Positions 24,230-33,550 are shown, numbered from the stretch's first letter. The stretch is 36,551 bases of DNA from Lentisphaeria bacterium (GCA_017629515.1 JAGBXB010000044.1:1-36551), one strand, 5' to 3'. The notes: a model not told the origin generated them from the sequence alone. A program made the numbers and translations.

Positions 24230-26968
24230 ATGTTTGAACTTGTCTATACATCTCTTCCACAGGGATTGCTGGCAGGCAGATCCGGGTTCTCCACTGCCGC
24301 ATTGACAGAAGGGTTCCCCGGAAATCTTATTTCCCCTATTGAAAATTTAAGCGGGTACAAGACTCTTTTCCCTCCCGGACATCCTGATGAAAAAAATAAT
24401 CCGGTAAACTATTCCTGTCAGCATTACCGTTTCGGGGCTTCTCTCTATATCGTATTGAGCCGGATCTCCTTTTACGGATTAAGTTATACCGGGCGATCCA
24501 ATATCCTTGCGCACCATCTGCTTTTTACTGCCGAAGAACTTTTGCAGATCCCCGGAGGACCGGTTGCGGTTTTGCGGGCAATGGAAAATTTCCCCCAATG
24601 GAGTGGAGCGCCCAGAATGCTGCCGCAGAAAAGTCTGAAAAATATCAAATGCAGGGCATTGCCTGTTGGCGGGAAAATGTGGAAACTATTGGCAGGAAAT
24701 GAACTTTGGGCAGATTATGCTGCTGAAATATTCCGGGGCAATCTGGATAAGAAAATGGTTCTTTCTTTTGATCCGGGAAGCGTTTCCGGAGAAGATATTC
24801 TGGAATTGTACGGGGAAATTGCCGCAAAACTTACTCCGGAAGAACAGTTATCTTTTACTTTCAATACCTACTCTTATTCTTCCGGCATCGCCAATCCTGT
24901 CTTTCTGCGGGCGTATCCGGTTGATTCCACACTTCTTTCCGGTGTGAAAAGATTGAATCCTGCTTCCATTGTGGAACTGGGGAAAGATAATCCCCTGCCG
25001 GATGGGTGGGTGCCGGTATCGCAAAATGTTGCGGGAATGGAAAAAAGTTTGCAGAATGAAGAAGAAAACGAAATTCTTCCGGCTGCTGATCCCATTCCGG
25101 AAGAAATCCCGGCAGAAAAAGTCACAGGAATAAGTTGCAGTGAAAATAAAAAAGTTTCTGTAAAAAATCCTGCTGTAACATTCAATACTGTCGAACCGGA
25201 GGCTCTGCCTTTCCCCTTTGATGTGGAGGAACAGAAAAAACGCACGGAACAGGTATTGGGGAACAGGAATAAACAGAAAGAGGAAAAATCTCCTTTATTT
25301 TGGGTGAGAACAGCTTCTGTTTGTCTCTTTGTCCTGCTTGTTGCCGCTTTTATCTGGGCGGCGGTATTCCGGACAGGAACAAAGCCTGAAAAAGTGGAAA
25401 AGGAAAATACGGATCTGGATGTGCTTCTTTCTGAAAATCTTGAAAAAGACTTTTCCAAAATGAAAAATGAGATATTGAAGAATGAAAAGGATTTTGTTAA
25501 AAAAGAAAAAGAAGTGAAGGATAAAGAAATAAAGGAAAGTGTTTCTTATAAAAAAGAGGATGTTCCCGTGAGGGTCATCGGCAGGGAGGCTGAAAAGAAA
25601 GAGGATAAGCCCGATACGGAAAGCGTGAAAAATATTCAAAACTCCACCCCGGAAGCAAAGGCTGCTGTTACTGTCAGAAAAACCGTCAAGGTAAAAAAAT
25701 ATAAGGCGGCATTCGGGATTCTGACAAAGAAAGAGTTGTTTGAATTATATAAACAATTCTGGAAAAGACCTTTCTCCGGTAAATTGATTTTGCCTCTTCC
25801 GTTGAAAAATTCATCCGGGATTCATGTGGATTTTTCCGGACTGAATGACCTGAAAGATGTGGATTGGAAGCAGTTTGTTGTGGGGAATGGGCAGAAGACT
25901 TTGTATATCTCTTCCGGAGAATGGAAGCGCGGTGCAATCGTAGAGGAATACAGTCCGTCAGAGAATGTTTCCGGACAAATGACCTTGAAATTGGAAAAAG
26001 GAACTCTTTTCATCCATATTCCTCCTGCGGGGAAAAACAGTCCCAACTTATCCCATATAAGAAAGGTGACATTCCTCCATGAAAACGGAAGCAGATTTAC
26101 ATTTGAGCCAAAGAATATGCCTGCCGGATTTGAAAAAGAACTTGAAAAAAATTATGGAAAGATCTATGTAAGAAAAGAAAACAGGCGTTTGGTGTATAGT
26201 TTGACCGTATCCGGACTTCTCTGGGATTTCCGGGACTTTTTCTTTTTGAAAGTAAATGGAAAAGTTCTGCGTAACCGTATCAGTGGGAAAGAGATCGTCA
26301 TACACCATATTGATACGGAAAGACTTTCCGGAATGATACGGAAACGCAATAAACTGCTTGCAGATTGGCGCAAAGCGGAAAAAGAACTTCTTGCTTTTCA
26401 GGAAAAGAATAAAAAACTTCTTTCCTATCCGGTACTGCCAGACGGGAAAAAAATCGTAAAACTGGCGCAGAAAAACAGCATCGCATTGCAGGACGGGATT
26501 ACAGAAAAGAAGCTGGATCTTACCCGTGAGATTGCGGATGTAAAAGAAGAGCTTCTTTCAATGGATGCGGAAGACTTTGCAGAAGAAAATGTCAGTACGG
26601 TAAATAATGGGAATACTGCTGTTGCTTCCCCGGAACCGGCAAAAGCCGATCCTCTTAAAGCGAAAGAAGTACTTCTGGAAAAACTTGGCGCATTTGAAAA
26701 GCAGTTGGATTCTTTTGCTCAAATAAAGGATAAAGAGGGCAATTTTGAAGAGAATTGCCGTATGGCAAAAGGAAAATTTGAAAAAAGCAATAGCAGGCTT
26801 ACCGCAGAAATGAAAAGTTTTTCTGTAAAATATTATACCGGAAACCAGAAAGAATTGCAGAGTTTTCTGCCCATAAAGGAAAATGTGCCCGAAGTTATAG
26901 AAAAACAGAATCTGCATGAACAGATCAGGATCGAAGTAATCAGGAGAAATGAAGATGGAATCTATTGA
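24230..26968 (+). CDS. GAP1-N2-like protein fused to a membrane stalk
   Basis: The 912-residue protein begins with a GTPase-associated protein 1 N-terminal-like domain (~1-270). Diagnostic are LVYTSLPQGLLAGRSGF at the start, LSGYKTLFPPG, and LSYTGRSNILAHHLLF with Thr87-Gly-Arg-Ser-Asn91 and His95/His96. Such domains occur almost only beside DO-type GTPases, and the GTPase gene is directly upstream. After a charged linker there is one membrane segment (~361-380), then an acidic/lysine-rich coiled region, a beta-rich domain (~490-690) and a long C-terminal coiled coil (~700-900). The GAP1-N part would be cytoplasmic and the stalk periplasmic. Known GAP1 proteins usually carry soluble middle and C-terminal domains, so this membrane-anchored form is unusual. 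The C-terminus overlaps the next gene. Confidence 0.78.
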   Translation: MFELVYTSLPQGLLAGRSGFSTAALTEGFPGNLISPIENLSGYKTLFPPGHPDEKNNPVNYSCQHYRFGASLYIVLSRISFYGLSYTGRSNILAHHLLFTAEELLQIPGGPVAVLRAMENFPQWSGAPRMLPQKSLKNIKCRALPVGGKMWKLLAGNELWADYAAEIFRGNLDKKMVLSFDPGSVSGEDILELYGEIAAKLTPEEQLSFTFNTYSYSSGIANPVFLRAYPVDSTLLSGVKRLNPASIVELGKDNPLPDGWVPVSQNVAGMEKSLQNEEENEILPAADPIPEEIPAEKVTGISCSENKKVSVKNPAVTFNTVEPEALPFPFDVEEQKKRTEQVLGNRNKQKEEKSPLFWVRTASVCLFVLLVAAFIWAAVFRTGTKPEKVEKENTDLDVLLSENLEKDFSKMKNEILKNEKDFVKKEKEVKDKEIKESVSYKKEDVPVRVIGREAEKKEDKPDTESVKNIQNSTPEAKAAVTVRKTVKVKKYKAAFGILTKKELFELYKQFWKRPFSGKLILPLPLKNSSGIHVDFSGLNDLKDVDWKQFVVGNGQKTLYISSGEWKRGAIVEEYSPSENVSGQMTLKLEKGTLFIHIPPAGKNSPNLSHIRKVTFLHENGSRFTFEPKNMPAGFEKELEKNYGKIYVRKENRRLVYSLTVSGLLWDFRDFFFLKVNGKVLRNRISGKEIVIHHIDTERLSGMIRKRNKLLADWRKAEKELLAFQEKNKKLLSYPVLPDGKKIVKLAQKNSIALQDGITEKKLDLTREIADVKEELLSMDAEDFAEENVSTVNNGNTAVASPEPAKADPLKAKEVLLEKLGAFEKQLDSFAQIKDKEGNFEENCRMAKGKFEKSNSRLTAEMKSFSVKYYTGNQKELQSFLPIKENVPEVIEKQNLHEQIRIEVIRRNEDGIY

Positions 26969-29900
26969 AAAAACGCTGGATGATATAAAAACTCTTGTGC
27001 AGAGTCAGGATCTTTCAGACGGTTTGCATTTACGGCAGCTGTATAAAAAAGGAATGAGTATTTTTGCAGAACTCAATGGAAATCTGGAAAAATGCCGGAC
27101 TATGATAAAAAACGGTCAGATACAGGATGCCCGCATTTTCAACTGCTCCTTTGCCGTTTCCCTTACGGCAACTGCGGAATATCTGGATGTGCCGGCAATA
27201 AGAGAATTTTTTGAGGTGTGCAGTGATTACGGTTTGGAAAAACCGAAATGGCCGGATCAGGAACTTCTGAATACTTTAAGTGTCCCCTCCTCCCATACGG
27301 AAAAGCGTCTCCATGAACTTTTGCAGGAGTACCGGAAGATCGCAAGGACAGCAACGAAAAAAGAGCGTATTGATATTTTGCGTCAGATCGTCAATAAACT
27401 TCCGGAATCTGTGCGTTGGCGCAATGATCTCATTGCCGCTGAAAGAGCAAGGATCATTGAGATCGAAAAAGCAATCGGGGAACTGCCGGATACTTTGGAA
27501 GCATTGCCGGAACTGGAAATGCTTTACAGGGAACTGCTTTCTCCGGATTGGCTGAATATGCCCAAAGGGGAACTGCTGGAAAAATGCCGTACAAAATTAT
27601 TGCCTTTACAGCAATCTTTTCTCTGTAAACAGGCGGATGAAAAATTGGAGGAACTGAATAACGCTTATGCAGAACGGGATCTGGAAGCATTGCGTAACGG
27701 TTTTGAAAATTGGAAAAAATTCTGTACCAATCCTCTTTTGAAACTCAACAGCGGTCAGAAACAAACTGTTGCTGATATTGAAAAATTCCTTGTGACAAAT
27801 GAGGAACAGGAACGGGGCAGAAAGGAACATGAAGTCCTGGTGGAAAAGTTGGAGGATCTTCTTGCTGCCAACTGTACTTTTGCTGATGTCGCCGGAGATT
27901 ACAATCAACTGCTTTTACAGTTGGATGAGTATCCTGTTGCTCCCAGTTTGCTGGAACGGTTGAAAAATCTTGAACAGGAACACCGCAGAGGGGAACATTT
28001 CCGCAATGTACGCAGATGTGTTTACGGTTTTGCTGTATCTGTTTTTACCATTACCATTATTGCAGTTCTCATTGTTCAGGTACAGAAATACCTTGCAATA
28101 AAACAGAATTGCAAAAATCTTGCTTCTCTCATTCAGCAGGAAAAATATCTGGAAGCGGCAAATCTGTATGTTTCTTTGCGTTCCTCCGCTCCTGTTATTG
28201 CCGCTGATGCGAGAGTTCTGGCTCTCTATAATTCTGCCATAAGAAAGCATGAAGAGAAAAAAGCTGAACAGAAAAAGAGGGAAGAAGAATTTGCCCGTCT
28301 GCTGAAACAGATCAGTCATCTTGCCAAAGGGGAGGATGTATTGGATAATGCAAAAGCCATTGATAAGAGCATTGAAGAAGCAAGAAAGATCGCCGGAGGC
28401 CAGAATGAGAAAGCACTGAATTCTTTCCGGGAACTGGAAACAACGATAGCGGAACGGCGTACGGAGATCAAGAAAAAACGGGAAAAGGAATTTTTGCAGT
28501 ATTGTGATAAAGTGATCCGGGATTCTGAAAGAAAACTCCTTTCCATTACAGAAACAGATCTGAAAATGCTTGCCTTGCATTTTGAAAAAACAGAAAAAGA
28601 TCTGAAACAGAAAATGGAACTTTTTCCCTATGTGCCGGAACATCTTAAAAAACGCATCCTTGTCTCCTGGCAGAGTTTTATGGAGCGTTTCAGGGATGCC
28701 GTTACAAGAGAAGAACGCCGGAGACTTGTGAAAATGCCTTATGATTTTGAAACATATTTGAAGGGGCTGGAAGAGATCCGGTATAAAGATGCCGCCCTTG
28801 CCGGAGAATACCGCAATGCCATTGGGTTGATGGGGCATTACCGGCAGATATATGAGACTTTTCTGGGGAATATCCCGGACAGTGTGGACGGGATCGGAGA
28901 TTTGAGTACTTATAAGGAGGGCGCACTGAAAAATGATCTTTCTTCCCTGTTGCCCGGAACGGCGGCAAGTAAAGGATTCCGGACATTTTTCGGGCAATTG
29001 CTGAAATTGAAGAGTTATTATGAATTGCACTTTACCACTGTGGATGGTCTGGATCATTTCTTCTACACAACAGAAAAACCGTTGTGTGAAAGACTCCGCC
29101 GCCCTGTAAGAACGCATATTTCCTTTTCCTCCCTGAAAAAGGATGGCTTTTTTACATTCCGGTATGAGCCCGGCGCAAGTGAAAGAGCCTATTCTCTGAT
29201 AGAATATCCGGCGGCGGAAAATTATACTTTACCGGCAGTATATGCTCTCCTTGACGGAAAGAAAAATTTTTCAAAAGAAAGTGTGGAAAAAAGATGTTCC
29301 GCCGGTCTTTTTGCAGAAAAATACAATATTTTGAGTTCAGACGGCCCCGGATTATTCCTGAATTTGCAGAATGCGTTACTGGATTTGAAGAATCCGGAAA
29401 ATATTGCCAATGTATATTTGAAAGAGGAAGTTTTTATTGCCCTTCTTGAAGAGTTCTGCCGTATTGCGCCCTCTTCTTTTTATCCGGAAGCAGAAAAGAT
29501 CCTGCAGAAATTCAAGAATATGCGTTCTTCCAGAACTCCCCGCTTCTGGCAGACTGTTTATGCCCACAGGGAATATAAGGAAGAAAAGGAAAGTCTTCTG
29601 GAAATGTGGGCAAATGCTGATCTGGAAAGTGCCTTTGAAGCCGGGAATTTAAGAAGAAACTTTATTTGTGCTTTCTATGCCCGTAAACTTGTTCCGGCGG
29701 GAGTGGTGCAGAGTGTAAAAAATAATAAGGTATCTTTCCAGCCCTTTGCCGTCAAAGGGGCGGAATATTATATCCTCAAAGATGAGAAATTAGTGGATGT
29801 GACTTCCTTTGTTCAGAGAAAAAGTGTTGACCGCAAACATGCCGGGATCTTTTTCCCCGGACAGGTGTTGTGGACATTCGGAGATGAGATCAAAAGCAGT

Positions 29901-29993
29901 TCCTTTATCAATGAATGGAAGAAAAAAGCATTGGAAAAGAATATCCATCTGGATGTGAAGATACAACTTCTTCCTGACGGGAAAGGATTGTGA
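26955..29993 (+). CDS. Very large single-pass coiled-coil membrane protein
   Basis: The ATG at 26955 has AGGAG 8 bases upstream; the ATG at 26949 would leave only 2 bases. The start overlaps the end of the preceding gene by 14 bases. The product has 1012 residues. The N-terminal ~350 residues are almost all helical and hydrophilic. One membrane segment lies at ~355-375 (YGFAVSVFTITIIAVLIVQV), followed by a highly charged coiled coil (~400-560) and a C-terminal mixed region of ~400 residues. No family is recognised and no catalytic motif is seen. The topology parallels that of the upstream GAP1-like protein (cytoplasmic head, one pass, long periplasmic stalk), so the two may form one scaffold. 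Confidence 0.75.
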   Translation: MESIEKTLDDIKTLVQSQDLSDGLHLRQLYKKGMSIFAELNGNLEKCRTMIKNGQIQDARIFNCSFAVSLTATAEYLDVPAIREFFEVCSDYGLEKPKWPDQELLNTLSVPSSHTEKRLHELLQEYRKIARTATKKERIDILRQIVNKLPESVRWRNDLIAAERARIIEIEKAIGELPDTLEALPELEMLYRELLSPDWLNMPKGELLEKCRTKLLPLQQSFLCKQADEKLEELNNAYAERDLEALRNGFENWKKFCTNPLLKLNSGQKQTVADIEKFLVTNEEQERGRKEHEVLVEKLEDLLAANCTFADVAGDYNQLLLQLDEYPVAPSLLERLKNLEQEHRRGEHFRNVRRCVYGFAVSVFTITIIAVLIVQVQKYLAIKQNCKNLASLIQQEKYLEAANLYVSLRSSAPVIAADARVLALYNSAIRKHEEKKAEQKKREEEFARLLKQISHLAKGEDVLDNAKAIDKSIEEARKIAGGQNEKALNSFRELETTIAERRTEIKKKREKEFLQYCDKVIRDSERKLLSITETDLKMLALHFEKTEKDLKQKMELFPYVPEHLKKRILVSWQSFMERFRDAVTREERRRLVKMPYDFETYLKGLEEIRYKDAALAGEYRNAIGLMGHYRQIYETFLGNIPDSVDGIGDLSTYKEGALKNDLSSLLPGTAASKGFRTFFGQLLKLKSYYELHFTTVDGLDHFFYTTEKPLCERLRRPVRTHISFSSLKKDGFFTFRYEPGASERAYSLIEYPAAENYTLPAVYALLDGKKNFSKESVEKRCSAGLFAEKYNILSSDGPGLFLNLQNALLDLKNPENIANVYLKEEVFIALLEEFCRIAPSSFYPEAEKILQKFKNMRSSRTPRFWQTVYAHREYKEEKESLLEMWANADLESAFEAGNLRRNFICAFYARKLVPAGVVQSVKNNKVSFQPFAVKGAEYYILKDEKLVDVTSFVQRKSVDRKHAGIFFPGQVLWTFGDEIKSSSFINEWKKKALEKNIHLDVKIQLLPDGKGL

Positions 29994-30000
29994 GGAACAA

Positions 30001-30888
30001 ATGAACCCGGTAAATGACTCTTTTCCCAGATACTACATAAAAAAGTCCGGCAGGATCACCGGACCATTTTCTTTATTGAAAGTAAAAGCCATGTTTCATT
30101 CCGGAGCGGTTTCCGGCTATGATATGTTTTCCATGGATAAAGTCTCCTGGCAGAGTATTTATCTTCTTTTTCCCCATTTGATCCCCGGAAAAGAAAAAGT
30201 TGATGCTGTGTCTGGTGCAACTTCCGGAAGTCCTTTCCCGGTAAATGGTGGAAATGTTTCTGACGCAGAAAAGGAAAATGGCAATGACAATGCAGCGCGG
30301 GCAGAAAGCAAAAACTTTTTTGTCCGTTTCCTTTGCGATACAGCGGAAACCATTTCCCTTGTATGGAAATATCCGGTACTTTCGGCAGAGGGAGGACGAA
30401 AATGGAAAAGATGGCTTTTTTCTGCCTGTATCCTCCATTTTGTCACTGCAACAGTTATGGTTCTGCTTTTCGGAAAATATTACAGCAAATCATTTCATTA
30501 TATTTTTTCTCTTCTCCGTGCCTGGGGGGGAGTTTCTGTATTGCTTTTGTTCTGTTTTCTGCCTGGGTATTTTCTTATCCGGTGCGGGAATAAGGAAGAG
30601 GTGAAAAGTAAAGAAAACTTTTTATCGTGTTCTGTGGCTCTTTTTGTGGATCACGGAATTGTGATGTGTGCATTAATGGCTTTATTTCATGCTGTTGTAA
30701 AAGTATCCATTCCGGGGATCATCGTATTGATGATTGTAAATGGGATCGTTTTGTGTGCTTCTTCCCGGCTTCTGGCGTTCTCATTGAAAGAAGCCAGGAG
30801 TGTGGCAGCGGAAAGCGTTTATCTTGCCGCAGTGCCGTTCAATGCTGTTTTCTGTTTACTTATATGGTATCTGGTCAAAATAATATAA
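30001..30888 (+). CDS. GYF_2-domain multi-pass membrane protein
   Basis: The 295-residue protein follows its neighbour by 7 bases with GAGGA before the ATG. Residues ~10-58 are a GYF_2 domain (YYIKKSGRITGPFSLLKVKAMF), the same domain type as at the N-terminus of the operon's GTPase. A linker of ~60 residues leads to a membrane part with five or so helices (from ~140: CILHFVTATVMVLLF, VSVLLLFCFLPGYFLI, IVMCALMALFHAVV, GIIVLMIVNGIVLC, FNAVFCLLIWYLV), an arrangement similar to Yip1/DUF1282-type proteins. The GYF domain should face the cytoplasm and could bind the same partner as the GTPase's GYF domain. Function is otherwise unknown. Confidence 0.75.
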   Translation: MNPVNDSFPRYYIKKSGRITGPFSLLKVKAMFHSGAVSGYDMFSMDKVSWQSIYLLFPHLIPGKEKVDAVSGATSGSPFPVNGGNVSDAEKENGNDNAARAESKNFFVRFLCDTAETISLVWKYPVLSAEGGRKWKRWLFSACILHFVTATVMVLLFGKYYSKSFHYIFSLLRAWGGVSVLLLFCFLPGYFLIRCGNKEEVKSKENFLSCSVALFVDHGIVMCALMALFHAVVKVSIPGIIVLMIVNGIVLCASSRLLAFSLKEARSVAAESVYLAAVPFNAVFCLLIWYLVKII

Positions 30889-30909
30889 AAGAACATAAAA
30901 GGAGAAAAA

Positions 30910-31773
30910 ATGGAAAAGAAACCCATTTCAAGAAGAGTGAGTGATATTGAGTGTATCTGCGGATTTGCAAGTAAAAAATTTACGGATGTAAATGTATTTT
31001 TTGCATTTTTTGCGGGAGTTGTGATTTTTGCCGTATTTTATGGGGCATTAAGTTTTTTCAGAGGCAGTCACTGGGCAGTGGATATGTTTTTTCACGGCGG
31101 AGCGGAAAACCGTTCTTCCATCCCCTATTACACGGTTTTTCTGGGGTGCTGGGCTTTGGCGATCCTGCTGGTGAAGTTGCAGAAATTAAGTGTGCAGAAA
31201 AAGGCTTTGCTTCTGGATATCCTGCCGGAAGATCCTGCTTTTGTACTTACCACAGCAACGGCAAAAAAGATTCTGGAAAATATTACCATACAGGTCATCA
31301 ATCCCAAAGATTTTGTTTTGCTTGACCGTATCGGAAGAGCTTTGACCAATTTGAAAAATCTGGGCAATGTCAGTGCGGTTGCCGAGTGCCTCAATACTCA
31401 GGCGCAGAATGATGAGGATTATCTTTCCAGTTCCTATACTGTATTGAAAGGCTTTATCTGGGCGATCCCCGTTCTTGGATTTATCGGAACTGTTCTGGGA
31501 TTGGCAGAGGCTATCGGCGGATTCGGCAGTGTGGTGAAAAAGGGTGTGAACGATCCCCAGGAACTTATTTCTGCTCTGGGAAATGTTACCGGAGGACTTT
31601 CCACCGCCTTTGAAACAACTCTTATAGCCCTTGTAATGGCACTCATTATCCAGTTGTTGATGACTGCCGTACTCAATAAAGAAGAATTGTTCCTGGACAA
31701 ATGTTCGGATTACTGCCATAAATATATCATAAGCAAGATCAAAAGCATAGATCTTGCCGATGACGGGGAATAA
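30910..31773 (+). CDS. MotA/TolQ/ExbB-family proton-channel protein
   Basis: The 287-residue protein has AAGGAG before its ATG. Two N-terminal membrane segments (~28-50 and ~75-95) are followed by a cytoplasmic domain and then the conserved pair of the MotA/TolQ/ExbB family: FIWAIPVLGFIGTVLGLAEAI (from ~181) and VTGGLSTAFETTLIALVMALIIQL (from ~226). In TolQ, ExbB, MotA and ZorA these helices form a pentameric pore around a MotB/ExbD-type dimer and convert the proton or sodium gradient into rotation or pulling. Two candidate dimer partners follow immediately. It is not true TolQ or ExbB: there is no TolR/ExbD, TolB, Pal or TonB gene nearby. Confidence 0.9.
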   Translation: MEKKPISRRVSDIECICGFASKKFTDVNVFFAFFAGVVIFAVFYGALSFFRGSHWAVDMFFHGGAENRSSIPYYTVFLGCWALAILLVKLQKLSVQKKALLLDILPEDPAFVLTTATAKKILENITIQVINPKDFVLLDRIGRALTNLKNLGNVSAVAECLNTQAQNDEDYLSSSYTVLKGFIWAIPVLGFIGTVLGLAEAIGGFGSVVKKGVNDPQELISALGNVTGGLSTAFETTLIALVMALIIQLLMTAVLNKEELFLDKCSDYCHKYIISKIKSIDLADDGE

Positions 31774-31780
31774 GAAAGAA

Positions 31781-32608
31781 ATGGCAAAAAAAGACAATTC
31801 CCCCGCCATATCCTTTTTCAGTTTTCAGGATATCATCACCTCCATAACAGGGATCATGTTTCTGGTGGTGATGATGCTTGTACTTATGATCTTGCAGCAG
31901 CCGGATTCTGCCGCAAAACAGATGGATAAAAAAGTAAAGGAAAATGTAAAGAAACTGGAACAGGAAGTAAAAGTACTCAAACAGAGTCTTCTTATCCTTG
32001 CCAAACAGGCGGAAATGCGCAAAAAACGGCTGGAAGAATTGAAAAAACTCAATATGGAAAAACTGCCTGCCATAAAAAATGAACTTGTTTCCAAACTGGA
32101 AGCGGCGGATGCTTTGCTTTTGCAGATGGATGCGGAGGAAAAAGATTTTCTGAAAAAACAGAAAGAGGAAGTGGATAAGAGTGCAAAATTGCTCCTTGAT
32201 CTGGATGAAAATGAAAAGTTGAAGAAAGAGAATGAACAGAAGATCGTTGAATTGAAAGATTTGGTATTGCGGCAGAAAAAACTTGCTGCAAAATATAAAA
32301 ATATCGTAAAATTCGTCTGGGATAAAAGTAATCCCAAACGCCCGGTGCTTCTGGATTGCAGTGAAAAGAAGATCGTGATGAATTCTCTTGACGGAAAAAT
32401 CCGGAACAAGAGTTTTTCCACAATAGCCGACTGTCTTGATTATTGTAAAACTCTTCCTGCCCATGATACTTATTTTATTCTTCTTATCAAGCCCTCCGCC
32501 TTTCATTATGCGGAAAATCTTTCCGCACAGTTGCGTGAGGCAGGTTTCGAGCGGGGCAGGGAGATCATTGCAAAAGAGGAACAGGTACTTATCGGAGGGG
32601 AGATGTGA
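31781..32608 (+). CDS. MotB/ExbD-like stator partner 1
   Basis: The ATG at 31781 (MAKKDNSP) is preferred over in-frame starts inside the preceding gene; it gives a 7-base gap and 275 residues. A basic N-terminus leads to Asp17 in FSFQDIITSI and one membrane helix (18-38), the layout of MotB, ExbD and ZorB, whose Asp carries the proton. A long coiled coil (~45-170) and a small alpha/beta domain follow. The latter contains RPVLLDCSEKKIVMNSLDG and HDTYFILLIKPSAFHY, a pattern I recall from ExbD-associated proteins of Planctomycetes and relatives. No OmpA peptidoglycan-binding domain is present. It is likely one of two pore-core partners of the preceding channel protein. Confidence 0.75.
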   Translation: MAKKDNSPAISFFSFQDIITSITGIMFLVVMMLVLMILQQPDSAAKQMDKKVKENVKKLEQEVKVLKQSLLILAKQAEMRKKRLEELKKLNMEKLPAIKNELVSKLEAADALLLQMDAEEKDFLKKQKEEVDKSAKLLLDLDENEKLKKENEQKIVELKDLVLRQKKLAAKYKNIVKFVWDKSNPKRPVLLDCSEKKIVMNSLDGKIRNKSFSTIADCLDYCKTLPAHDTYFILLIKPSAFHYAENLSAQLREAGFERGREIIAKEEQVLIGGEM

Positions 32609-32611
32609 AGT

Positions 32612-33550
32612 ATGAGTAGAAAAAGATCCGAAGAAGATTCCAGTCTGGAACTTTTGCTTGATACCATGTGCAATACTTTCGGCGGGGTGATGTTTATTGC
32701 CATTTCCCTTGCGGTAATGATTTCCATGAGAAGTGCAGTTTCCTCCGTTCAGGAAGATTATTCAGCGGAAAAACTGGCTTCTCTACAAAAAGAACTTGCC
32801 ACATTGCAACAGGTTTTTACTGTAAAAAAGCAGGAGACTGAACGTCTTGCCCTTGCGGTCAAAAATATGAGCAATGACCCCAGACTTATTCTGGTCAACG
32901 AAATAGCTTTCCTGGAACAGAAGTTGAAGGAAAGATTGCTGGAAGTGAAACTCAAAGAACAGAAAAGACTTCTTATCCAGACCCAGTTGACCGATATTTT
33001 ATCCAAAAATCTTAAAATCGCCAATGCCCTCAAAGAGAGTAAAGAAAAAAATATCGTATTGGAAAAAGAGATAAAAATATTTGAAGAAGAGTTGGATAAA
33101 CAGAAAAAAATCCTTTCCGTGCTTGTTCCGAAAAATCTGGTATTCAATACGATGGTGGAAAAAAATCTTGCGCCTTACTATATTATTGTCAATGAGGGGA
33201 AAGTCTGGAAAGTGGGACCGGAAATATCCGGGGATTCCTATAAACCGGATTCTGCGGTCAAATTGGAGATCAGAGGCGGGATCTATTATTGTCACCCCAT
33301 TGCCGGCAGAGGTACAGAGATTTTTGATAATGACGATTTCAGCGGAGAATTTCTGATGCTGATACAGAATCTTCCCAAAGACCGTGTGCCGGAATTTGTT
33401 ATCAGTAAAAATGATGCAGAAGTATTTGCAAAAATGCGGGAAAAGTTGAAAAAACAGAAAATTTTTCATGGCTTCAGCGTGCAGAAGAAAGAAAACGATG
33501 TCTTCGGTTATCATTTTATGAACAATGACAGGGGGAAATATGAATATTAA
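32612..33550 (+). CDS. MotB/ExbD-like stator partner 2
   Basis: The 312-residue protein starts 3 bases after its neighbour's stop, with a GGAGGGG stretch inside that gene's end. As in the neighbour, Asp17 lies just before the single membrane helix (LELLLDTMCNTFGG, then 25-37), with a basic N-terminus. A coiled coil (~45-175) and a beta-rich C-terminal domain (YYIIVNEGKVWKVGPE, LKDRV-like segments, GYHFMNN) follow. Overall sequence is otherwise different from partner 1, so they are not a recent duplication, and a heterodimeric pore core is possible. No OmpA-like domain is seen. The end overlaps the next gene by 11 bases. Confidence 0.72.
   Translation: MSRKRSEEDSSLELLLDTMCNTFGGVMFIAISLAVMISMRSAVSSVQEDYSAEKLASLQKELATLQQVFTVKKQETERLALAVKNMSNDPRLILVNEIAFLEQKLKERLLEVKLKEQKRLLIQTQLTDILSKNLKIANALKESKEKNIVLEKEIKIFEEELDKQKKILSVLVPKNLVFNTMVEKNLAPYYIIVNEGKVWKVGPEISGDSYKPDSAVKLEIRGGIYYCHPIAGRGTEIFDNDDFSGEFLMLIQNLPKDRVPEFVISKNDAEVFAKMREKLKKQKIFHGFSVQKKENDVFGYHFMNNDRGKYEY

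Noticed and set aside
27915-29117. 400-codon minus-strand frame
   Set aside because: It is antisense to the 1012-aa gene, Phe/Ile-rich, and without ribosome site or promoter.
30910-33550. Interpretation as a normal Tol-Pal, Ton or flagellar stator locus
   Set aside because: No tolA, tolB, pal, tonB or flagellar genes are present, the partner proteins lack OmpA and typical TolR/ExbD domains, and the genes are fused into a GTPase/GAP1/vWA operon.
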